This document shows, piece after piece, positions 1 through 11,062 of a stretch of 64,000 nucleotides of DNA; position 1 is the first letter of the stretch, and every line of letters starts with the position of its first letter. The translations under genes were made by a program, and so were the position numbers. The stretch covers positions 20,853,510 through 20,917,509 of the forward strand of contig NC_087077.1 in the NCBI RefSeq assembly GCF_026151205.1, read 5' to 3'. The notes beneath the pieces were generated by a model. It saw nothing but the letters and a program-made list of their open reading frames with translations. It was not told the DNA's origin and made no database searches. The DNA is from Bolinopsis microptera (lineage: Eukaryota; Ctenophora; Tentaculata; Lobata; Bolinopsidae).

Positions 1-771
1 AAAGAGGAAATTTTTGAAAAATTTTACCCAAAATTTTCGAAAATTTTTTTGGATAAAGAAAATTAATTGGGAAATTTTGAAGAAAATTTTTTTGATTGTA
101 TAAAAAACAAAAAGGAACACCTGTCAGTTTTGGAACGCAGTGAAATACTGATTTAGAATGCGATTGCGTTGTGAAGTTTTCCAAAATTTTCTAGTACTTG
201 ATTTCTTTCAAACCCCCCCTTTTTGCTTCCTACAAATTTCTTGAATGCCAAAAGTCTCTAAAAACCCTTTTGCAAAAAATTTTCCTGGGGCTGCCCTCCC
301 AACCCCCCTAAGGCTTCGCTACGCTCGCCGACACCCCCCCCAAAGAAAAATCCCCGGCTACGTCCCTGCCGTGAATTGGGCCCCAAGAATTTTAAGAAAA
401 AAAAAAGCATTGGGGGGAAATAAAAACTTTCTGGATGTGGGGTCCTGCGCGCCCAAAACGCCCACGTTTTTAACTAGCCTGCACAAATTATTTTTCAGAA
501 ATTCCCAAATTTAAAAAATTGTTTCCGCGGGGGCTGAACGACCAAGTAAATTGTTAATTTCATTTCACCATGAAAGGGACTATCCCATTAGGCAAAAATT
601 TTTTAGAACTGGTTATAAGTTATATTTATTTACTATTTTTGACAAAACCGTTCAGGGGGCATAAAGTTTTTAAAAAAAAAAACAACGGTTTCTCATTTTC
701 AAATTCGGTATGGAATTAAAATGGGCGGGGGGGGCTGGCCGTCACCCGCAAAATCGCATGCCTTTAAACAG

Positions 772-960
772 CTAAGATGGGAACCCCGGGTTTTTCTTGT
801 AGGGGGGGGGGGGACTAAAACTCTGGGGAGGGGACAAAAACCTTGGGGGGCTATATAAACCTGGGGACTCTAAAACAAAAAGGGACCTATAACTCTGGGG
901 GGGGCTATATAAACCTGGGGGAGGGGGGCCTATTAACTTATTAAGTTTATAAGACCCATT
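772..960. repeat. Degenerate short tandem repeat with G-tracts
   Basis: About five imperfect copies of a roughly 21-bp unit containing CTATATAAACCTGGGG. The cleaner inverted counterpart, with AGAGTTTATATAGTCCCC units, is at 32720-32890. It lies in what corresponds to a NUP155 intron. Confidence 0.7.
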
Positions 961-1003
961 TTTTTTTTGTTGCATAGTTAAATTTTACCACGGTACTTTA
1001 AAA

Positions 1004-3228
1004 GGGAATTTCAGATTGTATGTCACAGAAAGACAGTAAGATTTAAAGAGCATCTCCCGACACATTTGGTTTTTTACCACCTACTCAGAGACCCACCTCA
1101 CAACGGCCCGAGGGAGAGTCGGGGTCGGGAAAGGCCCTAACCTTGCTTTTTTGAGGGAAAGTAGAGGGGTGTTTAAACGAAAATTGAGATGAAAATTTTG
1201 TAATTAAAATAAATGGGGGCAACCAACAACCAGACCATCCCCTTTAAACCCGCTCACAAAAAACAATTTGCCGGGAGGTACGCGAACACTTCCCCCAACA
1301 TAGTGTGCCCCGCACGTCAAACCTTTTTTACGCACGATCCTCCTACCTCCCAGGGGGACCTTTTTCCTAAAATCTCTCCACCCGTAACCATCCTTCACTT
1401 TCGGAGAGTACAAAAGGTAGGACCAGAGGCACGTAACTTTTAAAAGTGCCCCGAAAAGAAGGAAATCACAGCACTGATCCGCGTGCAATCCTGGGGGACA
1501 GACACCTGATCCGTCCCCGCGCTGCACGTCCTTTTTTCAATTTAGGAGGCGACCAACACTGCGCAGTGGCACTTTCAGCAGCACAACTGTGGGGGGAAAA
1601 CCCCAACACCCCTACTGGGCCCTAAAAAAATACCATGCTCAACACTATCACAATAGAGGGTAAGGAATTTTACTATTTTAACATTAAACAAGCCTGTGGT
1701 AACTTAACGAAGTTCAGATATTTTTTTCTATTCTAGTTTAAATTATTGAAATCTGTAGTTACTCCTTCAGCCGACACAGTCACTGGGGGGGCTATAAGCC
1801 TAACGAAGTGGGTACAGTGTAAGCACGCCGATTTTTCTTTACTTTGCGAGACACTGGGTCCCCTTTTACGGCAAACTGGTGGAAGAACCAGTCTCCGATA
1901 ACCCTGTTTAAAGGAAGGAATCGTCTGTGTGTGTTGTGTGTTTGTTTTTGGGGGGTGTGTCTGTGTGCTGATGGTTTTTTTTGGGGGAAAAATGTGATCC
2001 AGGAAGCTAAAAATTTTCAGTAAACATTGTATAATACAAACATTGCGGTTTGTAGCGTAGTTGCACAATAACTCGTCCAGGGGTTTACATTGAATTTTGC
2101 GTGGTTCACAGAGCAACTGTCCGCCCAAGACTTCCTTTAGATAGCTCCGCAAACCCCCCTTTCCCAACACCCACTGACTCACCTCACGCGCCGGGCCCCC
2201 AAAGTGGCAGTCAGGTACCTGTCCATTTACCCGGCCACCATGTGGTTATTACCTGAATATATAATACGAAACCTAAATCACGGGCCGCTGTTTGAACGAA
2301 ACTGTTTTTACCCTTTTTAATTTCTGGAACAGTACGGCATTTTCTGATAAACCAGAACTGCAATTCTCTAAATCATACCCGACTTATTCTTGAATTTTCA
2401 GGCTGAAGCACTGGAACGAAACTCAGTGTTGCTAACTGAGACTACTGGTTCAGTACAGTGTCGAAGCGTTAGAGTTGTGGATAGGTACTTTGCGAATACC
2501 AGTTTCATCTTGTTGCGGAAAGACTTCCAATGGTAAATTTCAGTTACTTTTTCTGGACTGTAATATGAATTTAGTTTTCATTGACCATTTAATCGCTGCA
2601 TCATCACAATTATTATGTAATGACTTAAAACCATTCCTGTCTAGTCGACGGAGTTGTAGAAAGTTTTTTGCGCGCGATCTCCGCGCCATATTGTATTGTG
2701 TAAAAGCACATTTGTAAGCATTTAAAACGTACTGCTAAATTTTATTTATAAATTTTGTTTCGCCGCAATTTATGAATTTATCACTGCACTTCTTATATCG
2801 ATAGTTAAAACTTTTAGCTATCGATAGTTAAAACTTTTAGCTATATCAGGGGTTTATCAATAAATATTACATGCAACTTTGATACATTCACCAGTCTGTA
2901 ATCTGTATGATAATATTTCAAATAATCATATCGGAATGAATGACTAATCTCCTTGTACAGCGATCAGACTAGTAGTCTGCTGAAGGGTACAGAGCAGTAC
3001 TACCACTTATTTTTTGTCTCATCATAAAAATAATATATAATACACAATTCTAAAACCAGGGTTACAACTTTCTGACGCTCAAAATCTCAGAATATCAAGA
3101 AGGACCCTCTGCAGAAACGACGTTCAGAAGATTTAGTTGTAAGTGGTAAGCAGATAACTGTAGCTCTTATCACGCTCGATATGGAGAGATTTTCGGGACT
3201 CCAACTTGACAGATGCCCTCAGTGCCAG
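1004..3228 (+). pseudogene. NUP155: Broken copy of NUP155 exons 8-13
   Basis: Six blocks match the clean minus-strand exons of the right arm in the same order, at about 1004-1164, 1277-1663, 1763-1906, 2060-2212, 2402-2534 and 3091-3228. Every block has frame-breaking indels. For example, the 2402 block has an extra T after GTTGC and altered bases after GAGTTGTGG, and the 3091 block has extra A and G residues. None can be translated through as it stands. The order and strand are right to continue into the clean exons at 9323-11062, which is how a complete plus-strand NUP155 would run. It may be a decayed duplicate, or a second haplotype read at low accuracy; the sequence alone does not decide. 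Confidence 0.8.
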
Positions 3229-3556
3229 GTTGGTCTTTAAGGGGCCGGGGGGAGGGGGTCTTTAATAACTATGTCCTGTATTTATAGTTATGATGAGAGG
3301 TTCTTCGTAAATCCGACCTTCCACATGTGCTCCTGTCACATTGTATTTAACTACATAGTTGCTGGATTTAGTTATTTAATTCAGTTATATTTGAAAATGG
3401 AATTGGTTCCGTATGTTTTTACTATCTTCGTAACCGATTAATAATAAATAAGATCAGTAAGACGAGAGAAATACAACCAATCTAATGTTAGAGGTTATCC
3501 GAAGTCTTTTTAACAGTCCTCCTAAGTAAACTGATTGGTGGACCGAATCCTCGTCA

Positions 3557-4145
3557 TAGGAGCCTATTATTAGCCCTCACCCTACCCCTTCGGTAGGGGG
3601 CTGGTGGTTATTGAGTGGTCCTAGGAGCCTATTATTAGCCCTCACCCTACCCCTTCGGTAGGGGGCTGGTGGTTATTGAGTGGTCCTAGGAGCCCTTTAT
3701 TAGCCCTTACCCCTACCCCTTCGGTAGGGGGCTGGGTGGTTATTGAGTGGTCCTAGGAGCCTATATTAGCCCTCACCCTACCCCTTCGGTAGGGGGGCTG
3801 GTGGATATGAGTGGTCCCTAGGAGCCTATTATTAGCCCTTACCCTACCCCTTCGGTAGGGGGCTGGTGGTTATTGACTAGGAGCCTATTATTAGCCCTCA
3901 CCCTACCCCTTCGGTAGGGGGCTGGTGGTTATTGACTAGGAGCCTATTATTAGCCCTCACCCTACCCCTTCTGTAGGGGGCTGGTGGGTATTGAGTGGTT
4001 AGGAGCCTATTATTAGCCCTTACCCTACCCCTTCGGTAGGGGGGCTGGGGTTATTGAAGTGGGGTCCTAGGAGTCTATTATTAGCCCTTACCCTACCCCT
4101 TCGGTTAGGGGGGCTGGTGGTTATTGAGTGGTTGGGGTTCGGTCT
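3557..4145. repeat. 63-bp minisatellite, left block (about 9 units)
   Basis: Tandem units of about 60-64 bp containing TAGCCCTCACCCTACCCC followed by TTCGGTAGGGGGCTGG. This is the reverse orientation of the large array at 15.55-27.88 kb. Units vary in length through indels. It ends in the marker GGTTCGGTCTGCTAACTG, which also occurs, inverted, at 20560-20594, 26984-27018 and 27575-27610. Confidence 0.9.
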
Positions 4146-4153
4146 GCTAACTG

Positions 4154-4524
4154 GGGGGGGGGGGGGGGGGTACCAATGGCATAAAATGGCATAAATGGCA
4201 TACGTTTTATGGCATAATATAAATGGCATAATATTATGGCATAATATAAATGGAAATTTTTATTGGCCAATTCTCCATTTATGCATGAATTTAGGTCTTC
4301 ATATTTGACTTTAAAATTCGCAAATTATTATTAGTACTTGAATAAGAGACATGTTTCATGCTTTATAAACGCTTGGAATGATTGTTAAAGATTCATATGA
4401 CAAATAAAGAAAATAGAAATGTATTATATCAAAAATGGCATAAATGGCATACGTTTTATGGCATAAATGGAAATTTTTATTGGCCAATTCTCCATTATGC
4501 CATTTATGCCATTGGTACCCCCCC
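4154..4524. mobile_element. G-tract TIR element E1 (371 bp, non-autonomous)
   Basis: It starts with a run of 17 G and TACCAATGGCATAA and ends with TTATGCCATTGGTA and a C run, forming terminal inverted repeats. It is flanked by the direct repeat GCTAACTG at 4146-4153 and 4525-4532. The uninterrupted target occurs, inverted, in the minisatellite marker at 20560-20594, 26984-27018 and 27575-27610, so the insertion is well supported. The arms consist of 9-10 bp repeats of the type ATGGCATAA. A block around a TTTTTATTGGCCAATTCT core lies in the same orientation near both ends (about 4185-4275 and 4445-4505). There is no coding capacity. The superfamily is not recognised. Confidence 0.85.
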
Positions 4525-4796
4525 GCTAACTGCTTACCTTCTCTGTGAAACTTAGGAAGTTGGATTGAAGACTGCAGATATTCCCTTAAAGTTGACATAC
4601 AATATATTTAAAAATTCAATGAAATTTTAAAATGTTTTTTTTTTGAAACGTGATCTCTTTGCTTAGGTTAATTTGTACGGTGAAAGTCACAAATCTTCAT
4701 AATACACATTTGGTGATGAAATTCTTTAAAAGCCTGTTTACACAAATTCTCAATACAGTATCTATATGTATTAGCGAAAAAGTTAGCAAATAAATC

Positions 4797-4797
<1 letters not shown>
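4525..4797. other. Unannotated spacer between two transposons
   Basis: AT-rich sequence holding the second target-site copies of E1 (4525-4532) and the first of E2 (4792-4797). Nothing else was recognised. Confidence 0.5.
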
Positions 4798-4828
<31 letters not shown>

Positions 4829-5768
4829 ACCATATTAAAGTATATTAAAGTATATCCCCGGGTCAAAATCGGAAAAAATCCTACATTTTAATATATTTTA
4901 TATACCTACAATTAGAAGATTTATATTCTTCGTTAAGATTTACATGATGAACTATATTTTTCACTCAGATTCGCAAGATAAGCCTGTTTTAGGAATAGTA
5001 CATGAATTTCCATCCAGATTGGTCAAAAATTGGCTGAGCTATGAGCTTTAAAAAATATACCCATATTTGGGCATACGCTTTTGCCCAAATTCGCTTTTGC
5101 CCAAATTCGATAAAATTTCAATATGTTTTAATGAGACTAACTCTATGTGAAAGATATAACTCAGTGTTTGTTGAATATAGTGGATACTAAGTAAAAAGAC
5201 CTCCATGAACAAAATTGGGAAAATTGTACATAATTAATTGACAATATAACTTTATGTTATTTGCTTAAACTGTTTAGGATGCAACCTAATGTCATGATCT
5301 TTTTGAACTTATTAGCAATTAGACTGTTAGCTCGCTTCATAAGCATGTCATCTTCGTTCCAAAACTTTTTATGTCCTATGCATACAATCCTTGATAGTTG
5401 TCTTGATCTAGTATCTTTGTTTCACACAATAGAGCATAAGTTTTGTGGTTTATCCACTGGGCTTAGAGTTTGTGTTTAAGCTACCAAATTTTATTATTAT
5501 TATTTATAATATCTCGGTTCGGAATACTAGCCAAAATGACTTCATTAAAATTGAAATAACTCCATCAGTTTTCAATATTTTTTCAAGAACTTTTTGGAAT
5601 CGATTAAGAATTGCATTTCAAGCTTATTTTGGGCAACAATTTTTGATGTAGACCTCCGAGGAGATAAATATATATTAAAGTGTATTGTAGGTATATTAAA
5701 GTATATTAAAGTATATCCCCGGGTCAAAATCGGGAAAAATCCTACATTTTAATATACTTTAATATGGT

Positions 5769-5809
<41 letters not shown>
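4798..5809. mobile_element. G-tract TIR element E2 (about 1.0 kb, non-autonomous)
   Basis: A G run of about 28 followed by GCAACCATATTAAAGTATAT starts the element. The inverted form of the same sequence plus a C run of about 39 ends it. The direct repeat AAATCT flanks it at 4792-4797 and 5810-5815. The arms are decamer repeats of the type TATATTAAAG. A module containing CCCCGGGTCAAAATCGG is present in the same orientation at about 4855-4900 and 5715-5757. The interior has no convincing gene, only short AT-rich open frames. It has the same plan as E1 and E3 but different arm sequences. Confidence 0.8.
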
Positions 5810-5811
<2 letters not shown>

Positions 5812-5857
5812 ATCTACAAGTCTCTATCAATCTCCGCGGCTGATATCAGCTAAATTT

Positions 5858-7300
5858 CTATTGTTCAAGTTGTTCACCTGTCATTTCCCTCTTGATGCCG
5901 TATATTACACCGGTTGTAACCAATAGTGCGGTTTGCATCATAATTACAACTAAACCCGAACTTTCGTGATATGCATATTGAACAGCCACAGAAGCAATTA
6001 TACTGGCTAAGCTGTAGCAACTGTTCATTATCGAAGATGTAAATGATCTGACGGATGTTGGAAAATATTCGGAAGCAAGGACGAAGTTTAACCAGCCCAT
6101 TACGGCTAGTGTACCTCTGGTTATAAGGAGGACCGTCAACTTCAAAGCGGAAGGTATGCAGAAGTAAAGTGGGATGAAAACAAAAACTGGAATAAGGCTG
6201 GAGATAAAAAACAATTTTCTTCTCCCTATCTTATCAACGAGAAGCAGTCCTATGGCTACAGCAATTGGGTCAGCTAGTCCGATGACCCCAAGATCAAATA
6301 AAACAGAATTATCAAATGAGCAGGACTGGGAAGACTGTTTCTGTGTGATTTTCACCGTATGGCAAGGACCTTCGTCCATAAAGAGAGGAGCTGCATAAAT
6401 AAGACCCATATAAACTGACTGTCCCGTTAATGTTATGATCACAAGCTTCCAAAAATCTGATAGATACCCTGTTGTCCTCAAAATTTGATAACTTTGGTAA
6501 AAGGTTGTTATTTCCAGTTCCTCAGAATTCTTGTCCTGGGTAATTTCAACCTCCCCCAGTTCTTTAGTGCAGTTCAAGTTGGCTAGTGTTTTCAAAGTTT
6601 CTTGAGCATTTTCCAATTTACCTATCCGGACATCATGCCTGGGAGACTCTCTGATTATTAAGAGAAGGACTAAGATTGGTTAACAGAGAAGTGCAATGAT
6701 GATCAAATAACCCCGCCACCCATATGGTCCAAGCGTAAGATAAGCCAATGCACCGCTAAGTGCTGTCCCAATACCCCAACCAATTCCAACTGATGACATG
6801 CTGAGTGACCTGTATTTTATCGTTGGTATTTCTGCTGAATAGGTTGCCGCAGGACCAGCTCCAATGCCCTCACTTGCCCCAACAATGGCCCTGCAGATAA
6901 GTAACTGCCAAAGATTCCCAGCGAGCCCTGACAAGAGTCCTGCTGAAAGCATGGAGATGGTTGTGATGATTAATAGTTTCCTTCTTCCAAATCTATCGCC
7001 TAAATGAGATAGAAGGAAGCCGAATATTGTACAAGTAACCATACTGATAATTTGAAGTGCTGAAGTCCAGAAAGTTGACAGGCCCCACTCGCATTTCAAA
7101 ATCAAGCTTACTACTGACATTACAGCAACTTCGGCTCCTTCCATAAGCAAGAAGCAATATGGCCCTAAGCCGTACAAAACCGAACCAAATCCACATCCCA
7201 ATCGTTCTATAGCCTCTCCTATGGTAAGTGACTCTCTTGAAGACGGTTTCCCTTCAATTGCAGCTGTCAGCAGAGTTTTTTCGTCATTTTCCGATTCCAT
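5858..7300 (-). pseudogene. MFS transporter, SVOP/SV2-like, with one in-frame stop
   Basis: One continuous frame of 480 codons without introns, from ATG at 7298-7300 to the stop at 5858, interrupted only by TAA at 6680-6682 (codon 207). Both sides of the stop are in the same frame and read as one protein. The N-terminal half has the MFS loop signature GDRFGRRK at residues 101-108. Just after the stop comes LLLIIRESPRH, resembling the P-E-S-P-R segment of the SV2/SVOP/SLC22 group. The C-terminal half carries the second-half signature DKIGRRK and several hydrophobic segments. Members are plasma-membrane or vesicle transporters of small organic ions; the substrate cannot be predicted. It sits antisense in what would be a NUP155 intron. 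The stop may be a real inactivating mutation or a base error. The absence of introns suggests a retrocopy or an intronless family member. Confidence 0.75.
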
Positions 7301-9322
7301 TTTTTTCTGGGATAAAAGGGTTTACGATAACATAGTTACTGATCTAGGAATTTATTGATATTCGCCATAAAAAATAGTAATTTCAATTTTCCTCGCTAGT
7401 TTTTGAGATGGGGCGCTAGCAGGCTCGGTTGATTGCAGTGCCCAGCATCTTCCTTGGGATCTTCTAGGTGTTTACCTGCCTTAACTTCAATAATCAGGGT
7501 TCTGGCAATTATTTCTGTCCTGAACCAGCTGATGATCATAATGATCATCAGCTGGTTAGTTAATTACAAGTTACAATCGACAGGGAACTCAGAATTCAAA
7601 CCTGACGTTTCTATTTAGGACTAATTCCCTCATATATTTAGCAGCGCCCAAGATGGCCGAATAAAGAGCAAGTTCTAGCAGAAGTCAAAGTATAGACTAC
7701 TTATTGAAGTTCGTTACCTCGATACTTCTTAGCTGACAATTTGTTTGCCTATAATATCGTGGTATGTTTTATTTGCCATCCCAGAGGAATAGAACCACGG
7801 CAATTAAAAATATATAATCAACAAAACTAACGAGCAGTTAAAACTTTATTATTCAAATAGTCACTCTCACTCACTCACACTCGCTGAGCAACGACACTTG
7901 CTCCACTTCTTTCAATGTGGACAATGAGTTGTGTGTGTATACTATGTGTTATATAATCTTATATACAGCTCATGTTATACAGCTCATGAAGGGGTGTCGA
8001 GTTCAGCTGGGCAAGCAAATAAAGGACGGGGTCTATATCGTCTTCTGAACTAAAGGTCTCAAAGTAGACGACTATACGGCAACTCATATCAAACTGGGCA
8101 GTCGCTACGACAAAATTTACTGGGCAAGTTTAACCGTGAAGACATGTTCTGCAACAAGTCCAAGAAACTCCATAATAAGCAGTGTGCTGGATCTTTGCAA
8201 CTCTGGTCAAGCAGATATACAGTTCTTATGCAGAGGCAGTATATAAGTGCGGTGGGTGCGGAATCGCATTATTGACATAATACACCTATACCTGCCGTCA
8301 TTCGTTCTACCGGTTAAAATCAAAGTTTTTCATGACATAACATTAAAACTATCGGAAATCGTCCCTGGAGCAGAAGTGAATGTTAGCAAACTAGAGCAGC
8401 TCTATGTAGAGGGATAGGCGATAGCCGCTGAACCCTTGTGTCTCAACATTCCCTCTTGTTTCCTTTGTTTCCAAAAAATATACATTATTTGAATATTATC
8501 TTTAAATGCACATACAATGTTTGTAAAAACAACAAATTCTCATCGTTAATGTGGAGATACAATGTTTGGAAAATTGTTTGCTGAATTTTGCTTTGAAACT
8601 GTACTTAAGATGTGTGGAATTGAACGTAGATTCGTGATATGTAAAAATCTCAATTTTGAAAAAATTGGACATGCGATGTTAGGTAATGTGAGCAGCGATA
8701 ATTGTATATATGTACGTATATTCTTTAACTTTAGTCTCAAGTTACAGTTTAGTTAAAATGCTCTAGAGTATTGAAGTTTCTTGAGCAAATATTAAAGAGT
8801 AGAGTATTAGATCACGGTGTTTTTTTCCTCCAAATTTGCCGCACATAAAATAATTGAGGCAGGTTCGCACTATTTGCATAATTTTACCGCACCTATATGT
8901 TGCCTCTGTAACTACCAGTAGTAACCAGGGTAACCAGGAGTCGGTTAGCTCGACCGTCATTAAGCTTGTTGTCGGAATCCTATTTAGACGTTTTATTGCC
9001 GGAAACGACAATTTTAAGAATTTTACCTGTACAGATGTACAGATAAGATAACCTAGCTCTAGCACAAACCAATATACTCAAACCCACGGATAACATACGT
9101 GGACATGCACAGACATCATGGATCACCTCCCTAATTCGATTCAACGGTTTTTATACATAATTTGTATTCCAAGGAATAGGTTGTTTTTAGCAAGACTGGT
9201 GATATTTACAGATATTTTGATATACTATTTCACCTAATTACTCATCTGATTACTATCAATTGTTCAGTATTTGCTGGTAAGTAAGTAATAAGTATCTGAC
9301 CTCTTAACTATTTAAATTTCAG
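7301..9322. other. Non-coding stretch (putative NUP155 intron)
   Basis: No supported gene. Only short open frames without family resemblance occur. The one notable structure is the perfect hairpin at 7523-7557. The stretch ends at the acceptor TTTAAATTTCAG before 9323. Confidence 0.5.
7523..7557. repeat. Perfect 17-bp-arm palindrome with 1-nt spacer
   Basis: AACCAGCTGATGATCAT, one A, then its exact reverse complement. It lies 220 bp upstream of the transporter start. Its function is unknown. Confidence 0.9.
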
Positions 9323-11062
9323 GTTACGAGAGATCTGTCCTAATCTGTACGGAGCAGCTGACCTGAAAACTACAAAAGCGAACGAACTTTTACAAAGCGC
9401 AAAACATCAGACCAACAAAACGGAACAAACAACTATGCTTCATAAGAGTCTTGAACTTTTCAAGTAAAGCAACCATAATTCATCAATATTACAATAAATT
9501 TATTCTTTCTGATGAGACAAATTGTAGCCTGAACAGCATGCCAGATGATATTATTTGTTTTAAATATTTTTCCTAAATGATTGGTCCCCCCAAATAACCC
9601 ACTTATTTGTTCAGGCAGGTGACAGTTAACCCACGTACTTGTTCAGGCAGGTGACAGTTAACCCACTTATTTGTTCAGGCAGGTGACAGTAAACCCACTT
9701 ATTTGTTCAGGCAGGTGACAGTTAACATAGACCTGGGTGGTATTTGCAACCAATACGCCAGTGTGGGTTTCTATGAGGGTATCGTGGAGCTGTGTCTGGC
9801 AACAGCAGCTGAGCAGGATAACCAGAACTTAGCTGTTCATCTTACCCATACTGGTCAGTCAGTCAGTCAGTCAGTCAGTCAGTCAGTCAGTCAGTCAGTC
9901 AGTCAGTCAGTCAGTCAGTCAGTCAGTCAGTCAGTCAGTCAGTCAGTCAGTCAGCCAGCCAGCCAGTCAGTCAGTCAGTCAGTCAGTCAGTCAGTCAGTC
10001 AGTCAGTCAGTCAGTCAGTCAGTCAATCAGTCAGTCAGTCAGTCAGTCAGTCAGTCAGTCAGTCAGTCAGTCAGTCAGCCAGCCAGCCAGCCAGTCAGTC
10101 AGTCAGTCGATCAGTCAGTCAGTCAGTCATCTAGTCAGTCAGTCGATCAGTCAGTCAGTCAGTTTTATTACAGGTGAAGATGCAGGAGAACAGTTGTTGG
10201 TGGCTAGAAGGCACTGCTACACTTGTATTACAAACACACTAAACAATCTGCTAGCAATGTCCCAGGGCGCTAGTGGTATTCACAACAACACAGGTCAGAA
10301 TACAAAACATAACCCCTTGCTAAACTCGGTGTTGAAGAATTATATTATGTTACTAGATAACTAACATTTTAACCAGACGACTCAGTATCTTCAACCGTTG
10401 GGGTCGTGAAATGAACCCTATCAGTTGTAATCAGATTCCTAAATTCGCAAACGTCAGGCGTCAAGGTAAGCAGCGCGGCAGAAGCAGAGAAGCAGTTGAC
10501 GACCATGCTGGACTTCTGTTACCGGAGCAATGACGAGGTATTCCACGTCTTTCTGTACGAGTGGCTGATTGGAAACGGGCTTGTTAACCGGCTCCTTGCC
10601 ATTAAGAGCAGTTACTTGGAACCGTATCTGAGGAGAGCTGCTAAACAGCCTGATAACCTACAGATTCTGTAAGTGGTATACTTAGTTTCTAAACCATTGA
10701 CGGAGGGGGGGGGGGGGGGGGCACTGACGATAGCTGCAGTTTATTTAGTTATATCGTTCATCCAAACTTGAGACTCTTGGAAGAGCAATTGTCGTTGGTT
10801 TTCGGGGATCCTGATTTATCAAGTAATCAGAGTTTCATCGTTCAGTACAAATTCTGTACATGACATGATTATGACATGTTGCAGGGATATAATGTGGAAG
10901 TATTACGAGAAAGAGAAGAACTACAGTGCAGCTGCCAGGATCCTAGCTAAACTAGCAGACCGGGACCGGGACACTGATAACTTTACCCTGTGGGACCGTA
11001 TTGACTACATATCACGTGCCATACTGTGTGCTAAAGCGTGTAGTACTTCGCTCAATAACGAG
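9323..11062 (+). CDS. NUP155: NUP155, middle/C-terminal exons (five exons)
   Basis: Nup155 is a scaffold nucleoporin of the nuclear-pore inner ring; these exons encode part of its alpha-solenoid. The exons are 9323-9463, 9711-9853, 10174-10293, 10458-10668 and 10885-11062, all with AG/GT borders and matching phases. Translated signatures fit the family: ADLKTTKANELLQ, NIDLGGICNQY then GFYEGIVELCL, LYEWLIGNGLVNRLL, SSYLEPYLRRAAK, and IMWKYYEKEKNYSAAARIL then DYISRAILCAKA. The first exon begins with the G that completes the codon left split at 28198 on the other strand. The donor at 11063 (GTGAGA) is good, but no following exon was recognised before the minisatellite, so roughly 300 C-terminal residues are missing. 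The exons are clean, unlike the left-arm copies upstream. Confidence 0.9.
9601..9728 (+). repeat. 32-bp tandem repeat duplicating a splice acceptor
   Basis: Three full copies (9601-9632, 9633-9664, 9665-9696) and a partial fourth of a unit containing ACTTATTTGTTCAGGCAGG. Each copy includes the 3' splice site TTGTTCAG and the start of the next NUP155 exon. Only the last copy (exon from 9711) continues in frame; use of an earlier one meets a stop. Confidence 0.85.
9854..10165 (+). repeat. GTCA microsatellite filling an intron
   Basis: About 77 units of GTCA with a few GCCA, GATC and AATC variants make up nearly all of the 320-bp NUP155 intron 9854-10173. The 5' splice site is the first GTCA unit, and only the last dozen or so bases (TTTTATTACAG) are ordinary intron. 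Confidence 0.95.

Larger units (their letters stand above)
1..4153. repeat. Left arm of a large inverted repeat (noisy copy of 27.6-33.7 kb)
   Basis: Read on the plus strand, this segment is the reverse complement of the right-hand region. Base 1 corresponds to about 33719, the exon-like block at 3091-3228 to 28198-28334, and the junction at 3541-3556 to about 27866-27890. It then runs into a short minisatellite block and the marker ending at 4153. The left copy differs from the right by very many one-base insertions and deletions, homopolymer changes and substitutions, worst in the first 1-2 kb. The clean CA microsatellite at 31632-31675 appears here as a ragged TG tract near 1920-1970. Such an error profile fits either an old decayed duplicate or an unpolished read at a contig end. 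The arm lacks the 2.2-kb insertion found in the right arm. Confidence 0.9.

Noticed and set aside
1204-2182. Minus-strand open frames in the left arm
   Set aside because: They are antisense to the broken NUP155 exon copies and show no family resemblance.
2475-2717. Separate gene on the plus strand of the left arm, and its partner at 30858-31106
   Set aside because: These are exon and intron readings of the NUP155 exon 31044-31172 and its inverted copy, not independent genes.
9703-10134. 143-codon frame with Ser-Val-Ser-Gln repeats as a gene
   Set aside because: It is a NUP155 exon read into its GTCA-repeat intron; the true exon ends at 9853.
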